In this document: piece by piece, positions 53,144 through 62,777 of the stretch
How the letters are laid out: each line of letters starts with the position of its first letter
How positions within the stretch are numbered: position 1 is the stretch's first letter
Assembly: GCA_002480645.1 (NCBI GenBank)
Contig: DLCN01000009.1
Coordinates: 186,001 to 250,000, forward strand
DNA from: Balneolaceae bacterium UBA7797
Lineage (GTDB): Bacteria; Bacteroidota; Rhodothermia; Balneolales; Balneolaceae
Direction: 5' to 3'
Length of the DNA: 64,000 bases
Position numbers and translations under genes: made by a program
Notes under the pieces: model-generated
Seen by the model: only the letters and a program-made list of their open reading frames with translations
Told to the model about the DNA's origin: nothing
The model's database searches: none

Positions 53144-56100
53144 TTGAATATCGAAATAGCCCGAGCCCAATCATTACTGGATCAAAAGCAGCCGGATCCT
53201 GATAAAGCCATCAAAACGTTAAAGCCTCTTTTGAAAAGAAATAAAGTTTCGTGGCTGGTCTATCATTTTCTTGGCGTAGCCGAAATGATGAAGGGAAATT
53301 ATCATGTTGCGATCCGGTATCTGCAGAAATCAATTAAAAAAGGCTCGTCTGAACCGGTTACGTATCACTCCATTTCAATTTGTGAATATAATCTCGGTGA
53401 GTGGGAAAATGCGATCGAGAATGCTAAGATCGCAGTCGCCAAAAAAGTTGATTTCTTTGAAGGCTGGTTACATCTGGGTACAATTTACCGGGCACAGGCT
53501 AAATTAGATGAAGCTCTTATCTGTTACCGAAAGGCGAATACACTGGATCCGAAAAGTGCGGCAGTAGCATTTAAAATTGCAGGAATATATGCGGATCAGG
53601 GCGATCTGGGGAAAGCGATCGAGTTACTGGATATCACGATCAAATTGAATCCGGATAATGATGAAGCCATTGGAATGCGTGGTCAGTTGTATATGAAGCT
53701 GAGAAAATTTGAAGAATCCCGGGAGGATTACGAAGAGTTGCTGCGGCGCAACGAAAATATGCTGATGGCCCATGTCGGGCTGGCTGATCTGAATAAAGCA
53801 CAGGGAGATTATGATGCCGCGATCGAGATCTATGAAAACATCCTCAAAAAAAACCCGGCAAACGCTGCCATTCGGGTTAATTATGCTTTGTGCCTGCAGG
53901 AAACCGGTCGGTTTGATGAGTCTGAATATAACTATCTGAAAGCGCTGGATTCGGAACCCGGTCAGATCGAAGCTCTGTCTAATTATTTAATGGGTATCCA
54001 TTACAACCCAAACAGAACTAAAGAAGAGATCTTTGAAGCGCATAAGCGGTGGGACGAGACTTTTTCTTATAAGCAACAAGGTAAACGTCCGGTTCCGGCC
54101 GATAAAGATCCAGACCGAAGATTGAGAGTTGGATTCATTTCAGGTGGATTTAAACGGCACCCAGTAGGCTGGATGGTCACAAAAGCACTGGAGAATTTAC
54201 CAGCCGATCAGTTTGAAGTGTATTGCTATACTACCAATAACGTGGTGGATTCGGTAACCAAGAGAATTAGTGAAAGAGCTGATGTATGGCGGTCAGTGAT
54301 CGGATATAAAGACAGTATCACGGCTTCAATAATCCGGGATGATGAGATCGATATACTGGTTGAGCTTTCCGGGCATGCAGCAGATAACCGCCTGCGAATG
54401 GTTACCATGGAGCCGGCCCCGATCATCGTAAAATGGGTGGGTGGATTATTCAATACCACCGGAATTGAGTCCATTGATTATCTATTGAGTGACTGGCATG
54501 AAACTCCGGCTGGAGAGGAAGAATTTTATACAGAGAAGCTGGTCCGTCTACCGGATGATTATATCTGTTATCTGGCTCCTGATTATGCCCCGGATGTGGC
54601 AGAATTACCCATGCAAAAGAACGGATATGTTACTCTGGGCTGCTTCAACAATCCGTCTAAGATAAACCCGGTGCTGCTAAAGCAATGGGCGCGGATCATG
54701 CATCAATTACCTGAAAGTAAGCTCTTTTTGAAGAGTAAACAGTACGGAACTTCTGCATTCCGAGAATCCATAAAAGAGCAAATGCAGGAATTAGGTATCG
54801 GGGGAGAGCGATTAATATTTGAAGCGGAATCCATGCACGATCAGTTAATGGCAACGTACAACCGGGTGGATATCGCGTTGGATCCCTGGCCGTATTCCGG
54901 TGGATTAACTACCTGCGAGGCATTATACATGGGCGTTCCGGTAGTTACTTATCCCGGACCTACCTTTGCAGGTCGCCATGCGGTCACTCACATCATGAAT
55001 GCCGGAATGGAAGATTTTGTGGTCGACAGCTGGGATGCCTATGTGAAAAAAGTAGTATCGCTGGCAAGTGATCCGGATGAGTTAACACAAATCCGCGGGA
55101 AATTAAGAAGTCAGGTAGAGAACTCCCCCTTATGTGACGGACGCCGCTACGGTGCGCATTTAAGTGTAGCATTCAGAAAGATGTGGCAACTTTGGGTGAA
55201 AGGTCAGGAAGAAGGAAAACCGGAATGGAAAGAGCATATCTCTGTGGAGACGTTGAATCAGGAGGAGATCGAGCGTCTGGTTCCCGAAGTGGTAAAACCG
55301 AAGAAAGCAAAATCGCAGGTTAAAAACAGATACCTAAGGAGAGAACAGATATCGGGTAAAACTGATAAGAATTCGGATCCCATCTTAAAAGCTTACACCA
55401 GAGACGGGATCGCTGTATGTCTACCCAATGATAATAAGGTACTGAGTTCTTATGTAATGAAAGAAAAGAACGAATGGATCGATGCAGAAGTAGAGTTTCT
55501 GAAAGATTATCTGAAACCGGGAATGAAAGTGATCGATGCCGGTGCCGGTTACGGTATGTATGCCCTGCCTATGGCCGCTCAGGTTACCGAGAAAGGAACC
55601 GTGTATGCGTTTGAACCCGCATCGCAAGTGAGGGAGTTTTTAGAAAGAGGGAAGGATCATAACGAATTCGAGCACCTGCAGATCATAGCACAGGCCTTAT
55701 CTGATAAGAAAGAGAACACCAGATTATCAGAAGCTGAAAGTCCCGAATATGGAAGTACGGGGGCGGAAGAAGGGGAAGAGGTCGAATCCATTACCCTGGA
55801 TGAATGGTGGAAGGCGTTGGGAGAACCATCAATTGATGTATTAAAAGTAGATGTAAACGGAACGGAGTATAAGGTGCTTAAAGGCGCGTCCGATCTGTTA
55901 AAAAATTGTCAGCCGTTGGTTGTTTTCTCAAAAGGTGATGCCAATTCGTTCTTATACATCTCAACCCTTTTGATGAATGCCGGATATTCCTTTTATCAGT
56001 ACATCAACGGGGCAAATATACTTACTGAACTGGATGGCGAAGCCGATCCGTATCTGAGAAATATTATTGGTGCCAGTCCGGTTCATAAAAAGGAATTAGA

Positions 56101-59071
56101 GGAATTACGTTGGCTTTACGGGGTGCAATTAAAAGAGGAACACCCGAAAACAGGAGTATGGGCACAATGGTTTAAGTCCTTACCATGGACCGAGCCTTTT
56201 ATGGCACAATGGGAGGCAGAATTACGTACAGAGGTGAATGCACCATACCTTGAGGCATTGGATATGTTATGTGAAGCTGATTCCATCCAGATGCAGGAAG
56301 GAAACATGATCCGTAGTCGTCGCCCCGAAAGTACCAATCTGTATCTGAAAGCTGCACAGATCCTCATTGATCTGTTCAATAACGGTCAGAACCAATTGCC
56401 TGTAGCTTTAACCCTGGCCAGAACATTGAATATTCTGGGAAAACGGGGACAGTCTGTTCAGATCATGAAAACGGTATTGGAAAATACTCTGATGAATAAA
56501 CAACCCATGATCGTAAACCTTCCGTTTATGCTCCCGCTTGCCATTCAGGATGAAGCCAAATTGAATAGTGGTGATCTGAAGAACTGGCTTAAAGTACGAA
56601 TAGCTGAAGCCTGGGTGCTATTGAAAGATGAAACAACCTATTTCAGTAACATCAACGAAAAGAAGATCCTGAAGGGGCTGTCCGGAAATCCGGATATGAT
56701 GCCATTTCTGGAATCCGTTGCCGTTGATCTGATTTCTTTAGAAGAGACTATTCCGGAACCGGACATTCAACCAAAAGAGATGTCGGGGCTGGAGTTGGTG
56801 GAACAGGCCAGAGAAACGGAGTCTGGTAATCAGGTTCCTGACCGAATGTTTAGTGCAGAGTTTTGGGAAGAACACCTCACTCCGCAGAAAGCGGTGGGTG
56901 TGGTAGAGTTTTTGAAAGAGTTCACCGCGTATGATTTCAACGAAAAGATGTTGGAAAAAGTAGTGGAAGAGACCTTTGAACGAATGCAGGAAGAACCTAC
57001 CGATAATCTGGCATTCTATATTCAGGTACATGCACTTTTGAGTATGCCCTATTATAAGGTGCAGAATCCGGAGTTGATCCCTCAGCTGGAAGAAGCGCTC
57101 GAAAAAAAGAAATGGACTCATAAAAAGAGCTTATATGCTTACTGGCTCAGTGCTGTTGACCTATCCGGATCTGTACCTGATAGCGAAGTTTCAGCAGTAA
57201 TAATCAGTAATAAGTTCAACAAGAAATCGGTTGAGAACCTGAAAAGACTGAGTGAACAGCTCCGCGGAAAAGGAGAGATCGTATTTGTGAATAACGGAGC
57301 AAATGATGAAGACTTTGATCAGTTGCGTCCTTACATAAATACCTGGATAAAACTTAAAGCAAACTCAGGAGCGTATCTTGCCCGAAATATCGGTTCACTG
57401 TTCGCAAATGGGGAGTTTCTGTTGTTTGTAGATGATGATGGAATTCCGGATGAGGATTTTGTTGATGCTCATTTAAGAGTTCACCGTTCTATGGATATTC
57501 TGGCATCTCGTGGTGTGTACTATTCAAATAATATAGAGGAAGATCCAAAGCATTACTGTATCGCCGATCATATGCGTCCGGCCGTGACCATACTGGAAGG
57601 TAATGCCTTCTATAAAGCCGAATCATTCTTTAATGTGAATGGCTGGGGTGATTATATCCTGTTCGGGCACGGCGGAAAAGAACTCACCTATAAATTACAG
57701 AGTATAGATCCTGATCAGGAAAAGCAGATTTTTATTCCGGAATCCCGGTTAAATCATAAATATGTACGCGGATTCATCCATCATGTAAATAAAGAGAAAA
57801 AACAGACGCGCTCTTTGAACCTGTTGAAAGCCCGGTACCCGGATTTTATTGCGAAGACCAACAACTGGCCGGAAGAATTCACCGAAGATAAATCACCGAA
57901 AGCAGCTGAACAGCCAACAGTTTGGGTACTTGACCCCGGCTTCCAAAGCATGATGGGTCACCACTCTACCTATTCACGGGAATTAAGGGAATACTTTAGA
58001 GACCGGGAAGAAAATGTAAAGGTACTCATCAACAAAAGACTGGGGAATAAACTGATCGATGGCCTCGAGACGGTTCCGTTGTTTACGGCATCTCCATATA
58101 TATTCGGAAAGGATGTGGAGAACGATATTAAAGAAGCCAATACCACTACTTACTATGAATTGAAAGAATACCTGGATGAAAAGATCAAACCGGGCGATAA
58201 AATAGTAATGCATACGACCGGCTTAAATAACATGCTGGGAGTATTGAATTGGTATAAAGAATTACCGCACCAGCCGGCCATTGAAATGCGGATGTGTTTT
58301 CAGGAATCGATGCTCAATCGTTTCACAAAAACCAACTCTTTCATAGAAAAAGCGGAGAGAAGACTACTGGAGTATGCCGCACGCTTTTACCCAACAGTAA
58401 AGATCACTTGCGCTCCGGAACCACTAAGCGATGTCTATGGTGAAGTGTTGAATTATAAACCGGAAGAAGTGGGCTGTATGATCAAATCCAGTTTACTGGA
58501 GACAGAAAAACCGATCAGAAACCACGGTAAAGAAGAAGTGCTCTATATAAGTAGCGGCCGTGAGGTGCAGGGGGTCCGGCAGGTAATGGAGCTGGCGTTG
58601 AAGCTGGCTCAGGCAAAGAAAAGTACGTACCGGCTTACCGTATTTGTTGGATTTATGGAGCAGCATTATAAAGAACGGTTTAGAAAACTGGCCGGAAAGT
58701 ATGTGAAGATCCTGGATAAGGATGACGAGCATTACAGCTATGAACAGGCTATTGCAAACAGTTCGGTAGTGTTACTGCCATACGAGCCGATCCACTTTAA
58801 AGATAAATTCTCTGGAATCCTGCTGGATGTACTTGCGACAAAAACTCCGGTGATCACAACGGCAGGTACTTTTTCCGACCGTTTCGTTCAGGAAAGGTTT
58901 GCCAGTCAACCCGGAGTTTCCATGAATGCCTATACCAGCGAAGCTCTTTCGGATGCGATAGACGAGTTCGTAAAACAACCGGCTGTGTACAAAGCAGCCG
59001 CTGAAAAGGCAGCAGAATATGTGAGAGAGCGATACAACGCCCAATCAGTAATTAAAAATACCATCGCCTGA
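53144..59071 (+). CDS. Giant TPR-OGT-FkbM-GT2-GT4 multidomain glycosyltransferase
   Basis: 1975 residues, TTG start (the next in-frame ATG would cut the first TPR). Domains in order: TPR helices (about 1-300); an O-GlcNAc-transferase (GT41/SPINDLY)-type catalytic region (about 325-700) with RVGFISGGFKRHPVG, GCFNNPSKINPVLLKQWARI and LDPWPYSGGLTTCEALYMGV; an FkbM-type methyltransferase (about 770-970) with VIDAGAGYGMYALPMA and DVLKVDVNGTEYKVLKGA; a helical linker (about 970-1340); a GT2 domain (about 1350-1590) with AVIISNKFNKKS and FVDDDGIPDEDF; and a GT4-like domain (about 1592-1975) with ISSGREVQGVRQ. There is no signal or membrane helix, so it is cytoplasmic. It leads the sugar operon and has a sigma-54-type promoter. 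The likely task is O-glycosylation of flagellin with a multi-sugar, methylated glycan (inferred). Confidence 0.85.
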   Translation: MNIEIARAQSLLDQKQPDPDKAIKTLKPLLKRNKVSWLVYHFLGVAEMMKGNYHVAIRYLQKSIKKGSSEPVTYHSISICEYNLGEWENAIENAKIAVAKKVDFFEGWLHLGTIYRAQAKLDEALICYRKANTLDPKSAAVAFKIAGIYADQGDLGKAIELLDITIKLNPDNDEAIGMRGQLYMKLRKFEESREDYEELLRRNENMLMAHVGLADLNKAQGDYDAAIEIYENILKKNPANAAIRVNYALCLQETGRFDESEYNYLKALDSEPGQIEALSNYLMGIHYNPNRTKEEIFEAHKRWDETFSYKQQGKRPVPADKDPDRRLRVGFISGGFKRHPVGWMVTKALENLPADQFEVYCYTTNNVVDSVTKRISERADVWRSVIGYKDSITASIIRDDEIDILVELSGHAADNRLRMVTMEPAPIIVKWVGGLFNTTGIESIDYLLSDWHETPAGEEEFYTEKLVRLPDDYICYLAPDYAPDVAELPMQKNGYVTLGCFNNPSKINPVLLKQWARIMHQLPESKLFLKSKQYGTSAFRESIKEQMQELGIGGERLIFEAESMHDQLMATYNRVDIALDPWPYSGGLTTCEALYMGVPVVTYPGPTFAGRHAVTHIMNAGMEDFVVDSWDAYVKKVVSLASDPDELTQIRGKLRSQVENSPLCDGRRYGAHLSVAFRKMWQLWVKGQEEGKPEWKEHISVETLNQEEIERLVPEVVKPKKAKSQVKNRYLRREQISGKTDKNSDPILKAYTRDGIAVCLPNDNKVLSSYVMKEKNEWIDAEVEFLKDYLKPGMKVIDAGAGYGMYALPMAAQVTEKGTVYAFEPASQVREFLERGKDHNEFEHLQIIAQALSDKKENTRLSEAESPEYGSTGAEEGEEVESITLDEWWKALGEPSIDVLKVDVNGTEYKVLKGASDLLKNCQPLVVFSKGDANSFLYISTLLMNAGYSFYQYINGANILTELDGEADPYLRNIIGASPVHKKELEELRWLYGVQLKEEHPKTGVWAQWFKSLPWTEPFMAQWEAELRTEVNAPYLEALDMLCEADSIQMQEGNMIRSRRPESTNLYLKAAQILIDLFNNGQNQLPVALTLARTLNILGKRGQSVQIMKTVLENTLMNKQPMIVNLPFMLPLAIQDEAKLNSGDLKNWLKVRIAEAWVLLKDETTYFSNINEKKILKGLSGNPDMMPFLESVAVDLISLEETIPEPDIQPKEMSGLELVEQARETESGNQVPDRMFSAEFWEEHLTPQKAVGVVEFLKEFTAYDFNEKMLEKVVEETFERMQEEPTDNLAFYIQVHALLSMPYYKVQNPELIPQLEEALEKKKWTHKKSLYAYWLSAVDLSGSVPDSEVSAVIISNKFNKKSVENLKRLSEQLRGKGEIVFVNNGANDEDFDQLRPYINTWIKLKANSGAYLARNIGSLFANGEFLLFVDDDGIPDEDFVDAHLRVHRSMDILASRGVYYSNNIEEDPKHYCIADHMRPAVTILEGNAFYKAESFFNVNGWGDYILFGHGGKELTYKLQSIDPDQEKQIFIPESRLNHKYVRGFIHHVNKEKKQTRSLNLLKARYPDFIAKTNNWPEEFTEDKSPKAAEQPTVWVLDPGFQSMMGHHSTYSRELREYFRDREENVKVLINKRLGNKLIDGLETVPLFTASPYIFGKDVENDIKEANTTTYYELKEYLDEKIKPGDKIVMHTTGLNNMLGVLNWYKELPHQPAIEMRMCFQESMLNRFTKTNSFIEKAERRLLEYAARFYPTVKITCAPEPLSDVYGEVLNYKPEEVGCMIKSSLLETEKPIRNHGKEEVLYISSGREVQGVRQVMELALKLAQAKKSTYRLTVFVGFMEQHYKERFRKLAGKYVKILDKDDEHYSYEQAIANSSVVLLPYEPIHFKDKFSGILLDVLATKTPVITTAGTFSDRFVQERFASQPGVSMNAYTSEALSDAIDEFVKQPAVYKAAAEKAAEYVRERYNAQSVIKNTIA

Positions 59072-59075
59072 AATT

Positions 59076-59843
59076 ATGAAAGCAGTAATACTTGCCGGCG
59101 GATTAGGCACACGTTTAAGTGAAGAAACATCTACAAAACCCAAACCTATGGTTCGGATCGGAGGGTATCCCATACTGTGGCACATCATGAAAATGTATTC
59201 CAGCCATGGCGTTAATGATTTTGTGATCTGTGCCGGCTACAAAGGCTATGTGATCAAAGAATACTTTGCGAATTACTTCATGCATATGTCGAACATCACG
59301 TTTGATATGAGTAATAACGAAATGATGGTTCACGAAAATAATGCAGAACCATGGAAAGTGACCATTGTAGATACCGGAGATGAAAGTATGACCGGCGGTC
59401 GCCTCAAAAGGGTTAAAGATTATCTGGATGGGGAGAGTTTCTGTTTTACTTATGGTGATGGAGTCAGCGATGTAAATATTCGGGAAGTGATCAAATTCCA
59501 TAAAGAAAAGGGAAAATGGGCTACGGTAACAGCCGTTCAACCTCCCGGTCGCTTTGGTGCCATTAAAATGGATGATACTACCATCACTTCTTTTGTAGAG
59601 AAACCCAACGGGGACGGAGGATTTATCAACGGTGGATTCTTTGTGCTGGAACCCGAAGTGCTGGATCTGATCGAAAAGGACAGCACTATCTGGGAACGTG
59701 AACCCATGGAAAAATTGGCGGAATTACGGCAGATCGAAGCCTACCGACATACCGGCTTCTGGCGACCTATGGATACGCTTCGGGATAAGAACTATCTGGA
59801 AGATCTTTGGAACTCAAATAAGGCACCATGGAAAGTTTGGTAA
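59076..59843 (+). CDS. rfbF: Glucose-1-phosphate cytidylyltransferase
   Basis: 255 residues. It makes CDP-glucose from CTP and glucose-1-phosphate. The nucleotidyltransferase signature ILAGGLGTRLSEETSTKPKP is at the N-terminus, and IGGYPILWHIMKMYSSHG and the closing HTGFWRPMDTLRDKNYLEDL are typical of RfbF/AscA. It begins 4 bases after the giant glycosyltransferase and overlaps rfbG by 16 bases. Confidence 0.96.
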   Translation: MKAVILAGGLGTRLSEETSTKPKPMVRIGGYPILWHIMKMYSSHGVNDFVICAGYKGYVIKEYFANYFMHMSNITFDMSNNEMMVHENNAEPWKVTIVDTGDESMTGGRLKRVKDYLDGESFCFTYGDGVSDVNIREVIKFHKEKGKWATVTAVQPPGRFGAIKMDDTTITSFVEKPNGDGGFINGGFFVLEPEVLDLIEKDSTIWEREPMEKLAELRQIEAYRHTGFWRPMDTLRDKNYLEDLWNSNKAPWKVW

Positions 59844-60922
59844 CAAATCCGGATTTCTGGAATAAAAAACGTGTATTTCTCACCGGTCACACCGGTTTTA
59901 AGGGTAGCTGGTTATCCATATGGCTTACAGAAATGGGTGCCATTGTTACAGGGTATGCTAAAGATATTCCTACAAAACCATCATTATTCAAAGCGGCCGG
60001 ATTATCCTCTAAACTCAATCATATTGAAGGAGATGTCCGGGATTTTAAATACCTGAAAGAATGCATGCTCAATGCCGATCCGCATATCATTATCCATATG
60101 GCCGCTCAGCCTTTGGTTCGGTATTCGTACGAACACCCTCTTGAAACATATGAGACCAATGTGATGGGCACGGTAAACCTGCTCGAAGCTGCCCGTGTTC
60201 TGCCATCTCTACGGTCAGTGGTAATAGTTACCACCGATAAGTGTTACGAAAACCGGGAGTGGGAGATCGGATATAAAGAGACGGATCAAATGGGAGGCTA
60301 CGATCCGTATTCAAGCAGTAAAGGGGCCGCTGAATTGGTGGTTTCGGCATATAACCGGTCTTATTTTCAGCATACAGAAGTGATGGTAACTTCAGCGAGG
60401 GCCGGTAATGTGATCGGTGGTGGAGATTGGGCTGAAGACCGTCTGGTACCGGATGTGATCCTTTCACTCACCGAAAATTCCCGGGTTCCGATCAGAAATC
60501 CATTGGCCACCCGACCCTGGCAACATGTGCTGGAACCATTATCAGGGTATCTGCTCCTTGCTGAGAAAGGTTTTTACGGGCAGGATATCAGGGGAGGCTG
60601 GAATTTTGGTCCCGAAATAGAGGATGCCCGCAATGTGCAATGGGTGGCAGAGACCATCGGCGATATCTGGGGCATTAATGATGTGTGGTTCAAGTGTGGC
60701 GATGAACATCCCCATGAAGCAAATTTCTTAAAACTCGACATCACCAAAGCCAAAGAGCAATTGAACTGGTATCCAAACTGGGACGCCCGCAAAGCGCTGG
60801 AAATGACCACCGGCTGGTACAAAGATTTTTATAACAACCGAAATGAAGATCCACAGGTGATTTATAACCGCTGTGTGGAAGACATTAACCATTATGCAAC
60901 TATCTACGCAAACATCCACTGA
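59828..60922 (+). CDS. rfbG: CDP-glucose 4,6-dehydratase
   Basis: 364-residue short-chain dehydrogenase/reductase. The NAD site is LTGHTGFKGSWLSIWL and the catalytic Tyr-Lys pair is in YDPYSSSKGAAELV. RPWQHVLEPLSGYLLLAEK is a family marker. It gives CDP-4-keto-6-deoxyglucose. It overlaps rfbF and rfbH, so translation is coupled. Confidence 0.96.
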   Translation: MESLVTNPDFWNKKRVFLTGHTGFKGSWLSIWLTEMGAIVTGYAKDIPTKPSLFKAAGLSSKLNHIEGDVRDFKYLKECMLNADPHIIIHMAAQPLVRYSYEHPLETYETNVMGTVNLLEAARVLPSLRSVVIVTTDKCYENREWEIGYKETDQMGGYDPYSSSKGAAELVVSAYNRSYFQHTEVMVTSARAGNVIGGGDWAEDRLVPDVILSLTENSRVPIRNPLATRPWQHVLEPLSGYLLLAEKGFYGQDIRGGWNFGPEIEDARNVQWVAETIGDIWGINDVWFKCGDEHPHEANFLKLDITKAKEQLNWYPNWDARKALEMTTGWYKDFYNNRNEDPQVIYNRCVEDINHYATIYANIH

Positions 60923-62231
60923 AGAAGAAGTAAGGCAAAAATTCAGAGATCTGATCCCGGAATACTTCAAAGCCAAATGGCCCGAAAAGGTATTCGTATC
61001 CGGGGTGAGTCAGATACCGGTTTCCGGTAAAGTTTTTGATGAGGAAGACCTGGAATATCTGATTGAAGCGAGCCTTGATTTCTGGCTCACAGAAGGTCGC
61101 TTTGTGGATGAATTCGAGAAAAAATTTAAAGACTGGTTCGGACTTCGGGTCTGCGAACTGGTAAATTCCGGATCCAGTGCCAATCTCATTGCAGTGGCTG
61201 CTCTTACCAGTCCTCAGCTGGGAGATCGGGCACTTAAACCCGGTGATGAAGTGATCACAACGGCCGAGGGATTCCCGACCACCGTAAATCCGATCATACA
61301 AAATGGACTCGTGCCTGTTTTTCTGGATGCAGACATTCCAACCTATAATATCGATACGAGTTTGCTGGAAGAGGCTGTTTCAGAAAAGACTAAAGCCATC
61401 ATGATCGCACATACGTTGGGTAATCCTTTCGATCTGGATGAAGTGATGAGGGTGGCAAAGAAATACGACCTCTGGGTAATTGAGGATTGTTGCGATGCGG
61501 TCGGAGCTGAATATAAAGGCCGGAAAGTTGGAACCTTCGGCGATATAGCAACCGTAAGTTTTTACCCGGCACACCATATCACAATGGGAGAGGGTGGAGC
61601 TGTGCTAAGTAAACACCTCAAACTGAAAAAGATCATTGAGTCGTTCAGAGACTGGGGCCGGGATTGCTGGTGCCCGCCGGGAACCTCCAATACCTGTGCT
61701 AAACGATTTGAATGGCAACTGGGCGATCTGCCCTATGGCTACGATCATAAGTATATCTATAGTCACATTGGATATAATCTCAAATTAACGGATATGCAGG
61801 CGGCCGTGGGAGTGTCTCAGCTTAAAAAGCTGGATGGTTTTATTCAGAAACGGCGCGAAAACTTCGAATACCTGAATACAAAAATGAAAGAATTCGAAGA
61901 TGTATTGATTCTTCCTGAACCCACTCCGGGTAGTAATCCAAGCTGGTTCGGATACCCGATCAGTGTAAGAGAAGATGCCGGCTTTAGCAGAAATGAATTA
62001 GTACAGGCCTTTGAACAGAATAACATTGCAACCCGCTTATTATTTGGTGGGAATTTATTGCGTCAACCCGCCTACAGGAATATTGAACACCGGGTAGTTG
62101 GTACCATCGAAAATGCGGATAAAGTGATGAATCATACCTTATGGATAGGATTATACCCTGGTTTAAGCGAGGAGCAATTCGATTTCATGGCAGAGGTGGT
62201 TAGAGACCTTATTAATTCTAAAAAGAACTGA
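60894..62231 (+). CDS. rfbH: CDP-4-keto-6-deoxyglucose 3-dehydrase (E1)
   Basis: About 445 residues. A PMP/iron-sulfur enzyme that removes the C3 hydroxyl. The PLP Lys of related aminotransferases is replaced by His in FYPAHHITMGEGG (His227/228), and four Cys follow the exact E1 pattern C-x57-C-x1-C-x7-C (from the second Cys of EDCC to DCWCPPGTSNTC) for a [2Fe-2S] cluster. I use the ATG at 60894; a GTG at 60873 is possible but less likely. The matching reductase E3 is not in the window. Confidence 0.95.
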   Translation: MQLSTQTSTEEEVRQKFRDLIPEYFKAKWPEKVFVSGVSQIPVSGKVFDEEDLEYLIEASLDFWLTEGRFVDEFEKKFKDWFGLRVCELVNSGSSANLIAVAALTSPQLGDRALKPGDEVITTAEGFPTTVNPIIQNGLVPVFLDADIPTYNIDTSLLEEAVSEKTKAIMIAHTLGNPFDLDEVMRVAKKYDLWVIEDCCDAVGAEYKGRKVGTFGDIATVSFYPAHHITMGEGGAVLSKHLKLKKIIESFRDWGRDCWCPPGTSNTCAKRFEWQLGDLPYGYDHKYIYSHIGYNLKLTDMQAAVGVSQLKKLDGFIQKRRENFEYLNTKMKEFEDVLILPEPTPGSNPSWFGYPISVREDAGFSRNELVQAFEQNNIATRLLFGGNLLRQPAYRNIEHRVVGTIENADKVMNHTLWIGLYPGLSEEQFDFMAEVVRDLINSKKN

Positions 62232-62240
62232 TCCCGGAAC

Positions 62241-62777
62241 GTGGAATTCATAAATACAGACATACCGGATTGTTTCGAGATACGAAACTTTCATCAGGCA
62301 GATGATCGGGGAGAGTTTATAAAAGTGTATAACTCCATGGAATACAACGAAAAGGCGTTCGATTTCATGATCGAGGAGATGTACTTTACCGTATCAAGGC
62401 CCGGGGTATTCAGAGGGATGCATTTTCAATTGCCTCCGCATGATCATACCAAACTGGTGTTTTGTAATTATGGAAGTGTTCAGGATTTTATACTGGATCT
62501 GCGAAAAGACTCCCCGTTGTTTGGGAAAGTCGCTGAAATTACGTTAAGTAAGGAATTGCGAAACGCGGTACTTATTCCCCGTGGATGTGCCCATGGGTTT
62601 TATGTGCCGGATGAGGAATCAATGCTTAGTTATCTGGTAGAAACAGGGTACGAACCTGATGTGGATACCGGGTTGCTTTGGAACAGCATTGGGCACGATT
62701 TTGGGTTTAAAGACCCGATAATATCTGAACGGGATAAACAATTAACTGACTTCAATACATTTAATTCTCCATTCTAA
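62241..62777 (+). CDS. RmlC-like sugar epimerase, probably AscE-type
   Basis: 178-residue cupin of the RmlC/dTDP-4-dehydrorhamnose 3,5-epimerase family. The catalytic region FRGMHFQLPPHDHTKLVF and the IPRGCAHGFYVPDE strand are clear. Following rfbF-G-H, the likely substrate is CDP-4-keto-3,6-dideoxyglucose, and C5 epimerisation is the AscE step of ascarylose synthesis. It has a GTG start with GGAAC upstream, and its stop overlaps the next gene by 1 base. Substrate is inferred. Confidence 0.8.
   Translation: MEFINTDIPDCFEIRNFHQADDRGEFIKVYNSMEYNEKAFDFMIEEMYFTVSRPGVFRGMHFQLPPHDHTKLVFCNYGSVQDFILDLRKDSPLFGKVAEITLSKELRNAVLIPRGCAHGFYVPDEESMLSYLVETGYEPDVDTGLLWNSIGHDFGFKDPIISERDKQLTDFNTFNSPF

Noticed and set aside
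54098..54105. Perfect GCCGATAA inside the giant glycosyltransferase
   Set aside because: Coding sequence with no start of a gene nearby.
59115..59540. 141-codon minus-strand frame opposite rfbF
   Set aside because: Antisense to a well-conserved cytidylyltransferase.
60873..60893. GTG start for rfbH giving seven extra residues
   Set aside because: Would extend the overlap with rfbG to 50 bases; the ATG at 60894 is more likely.
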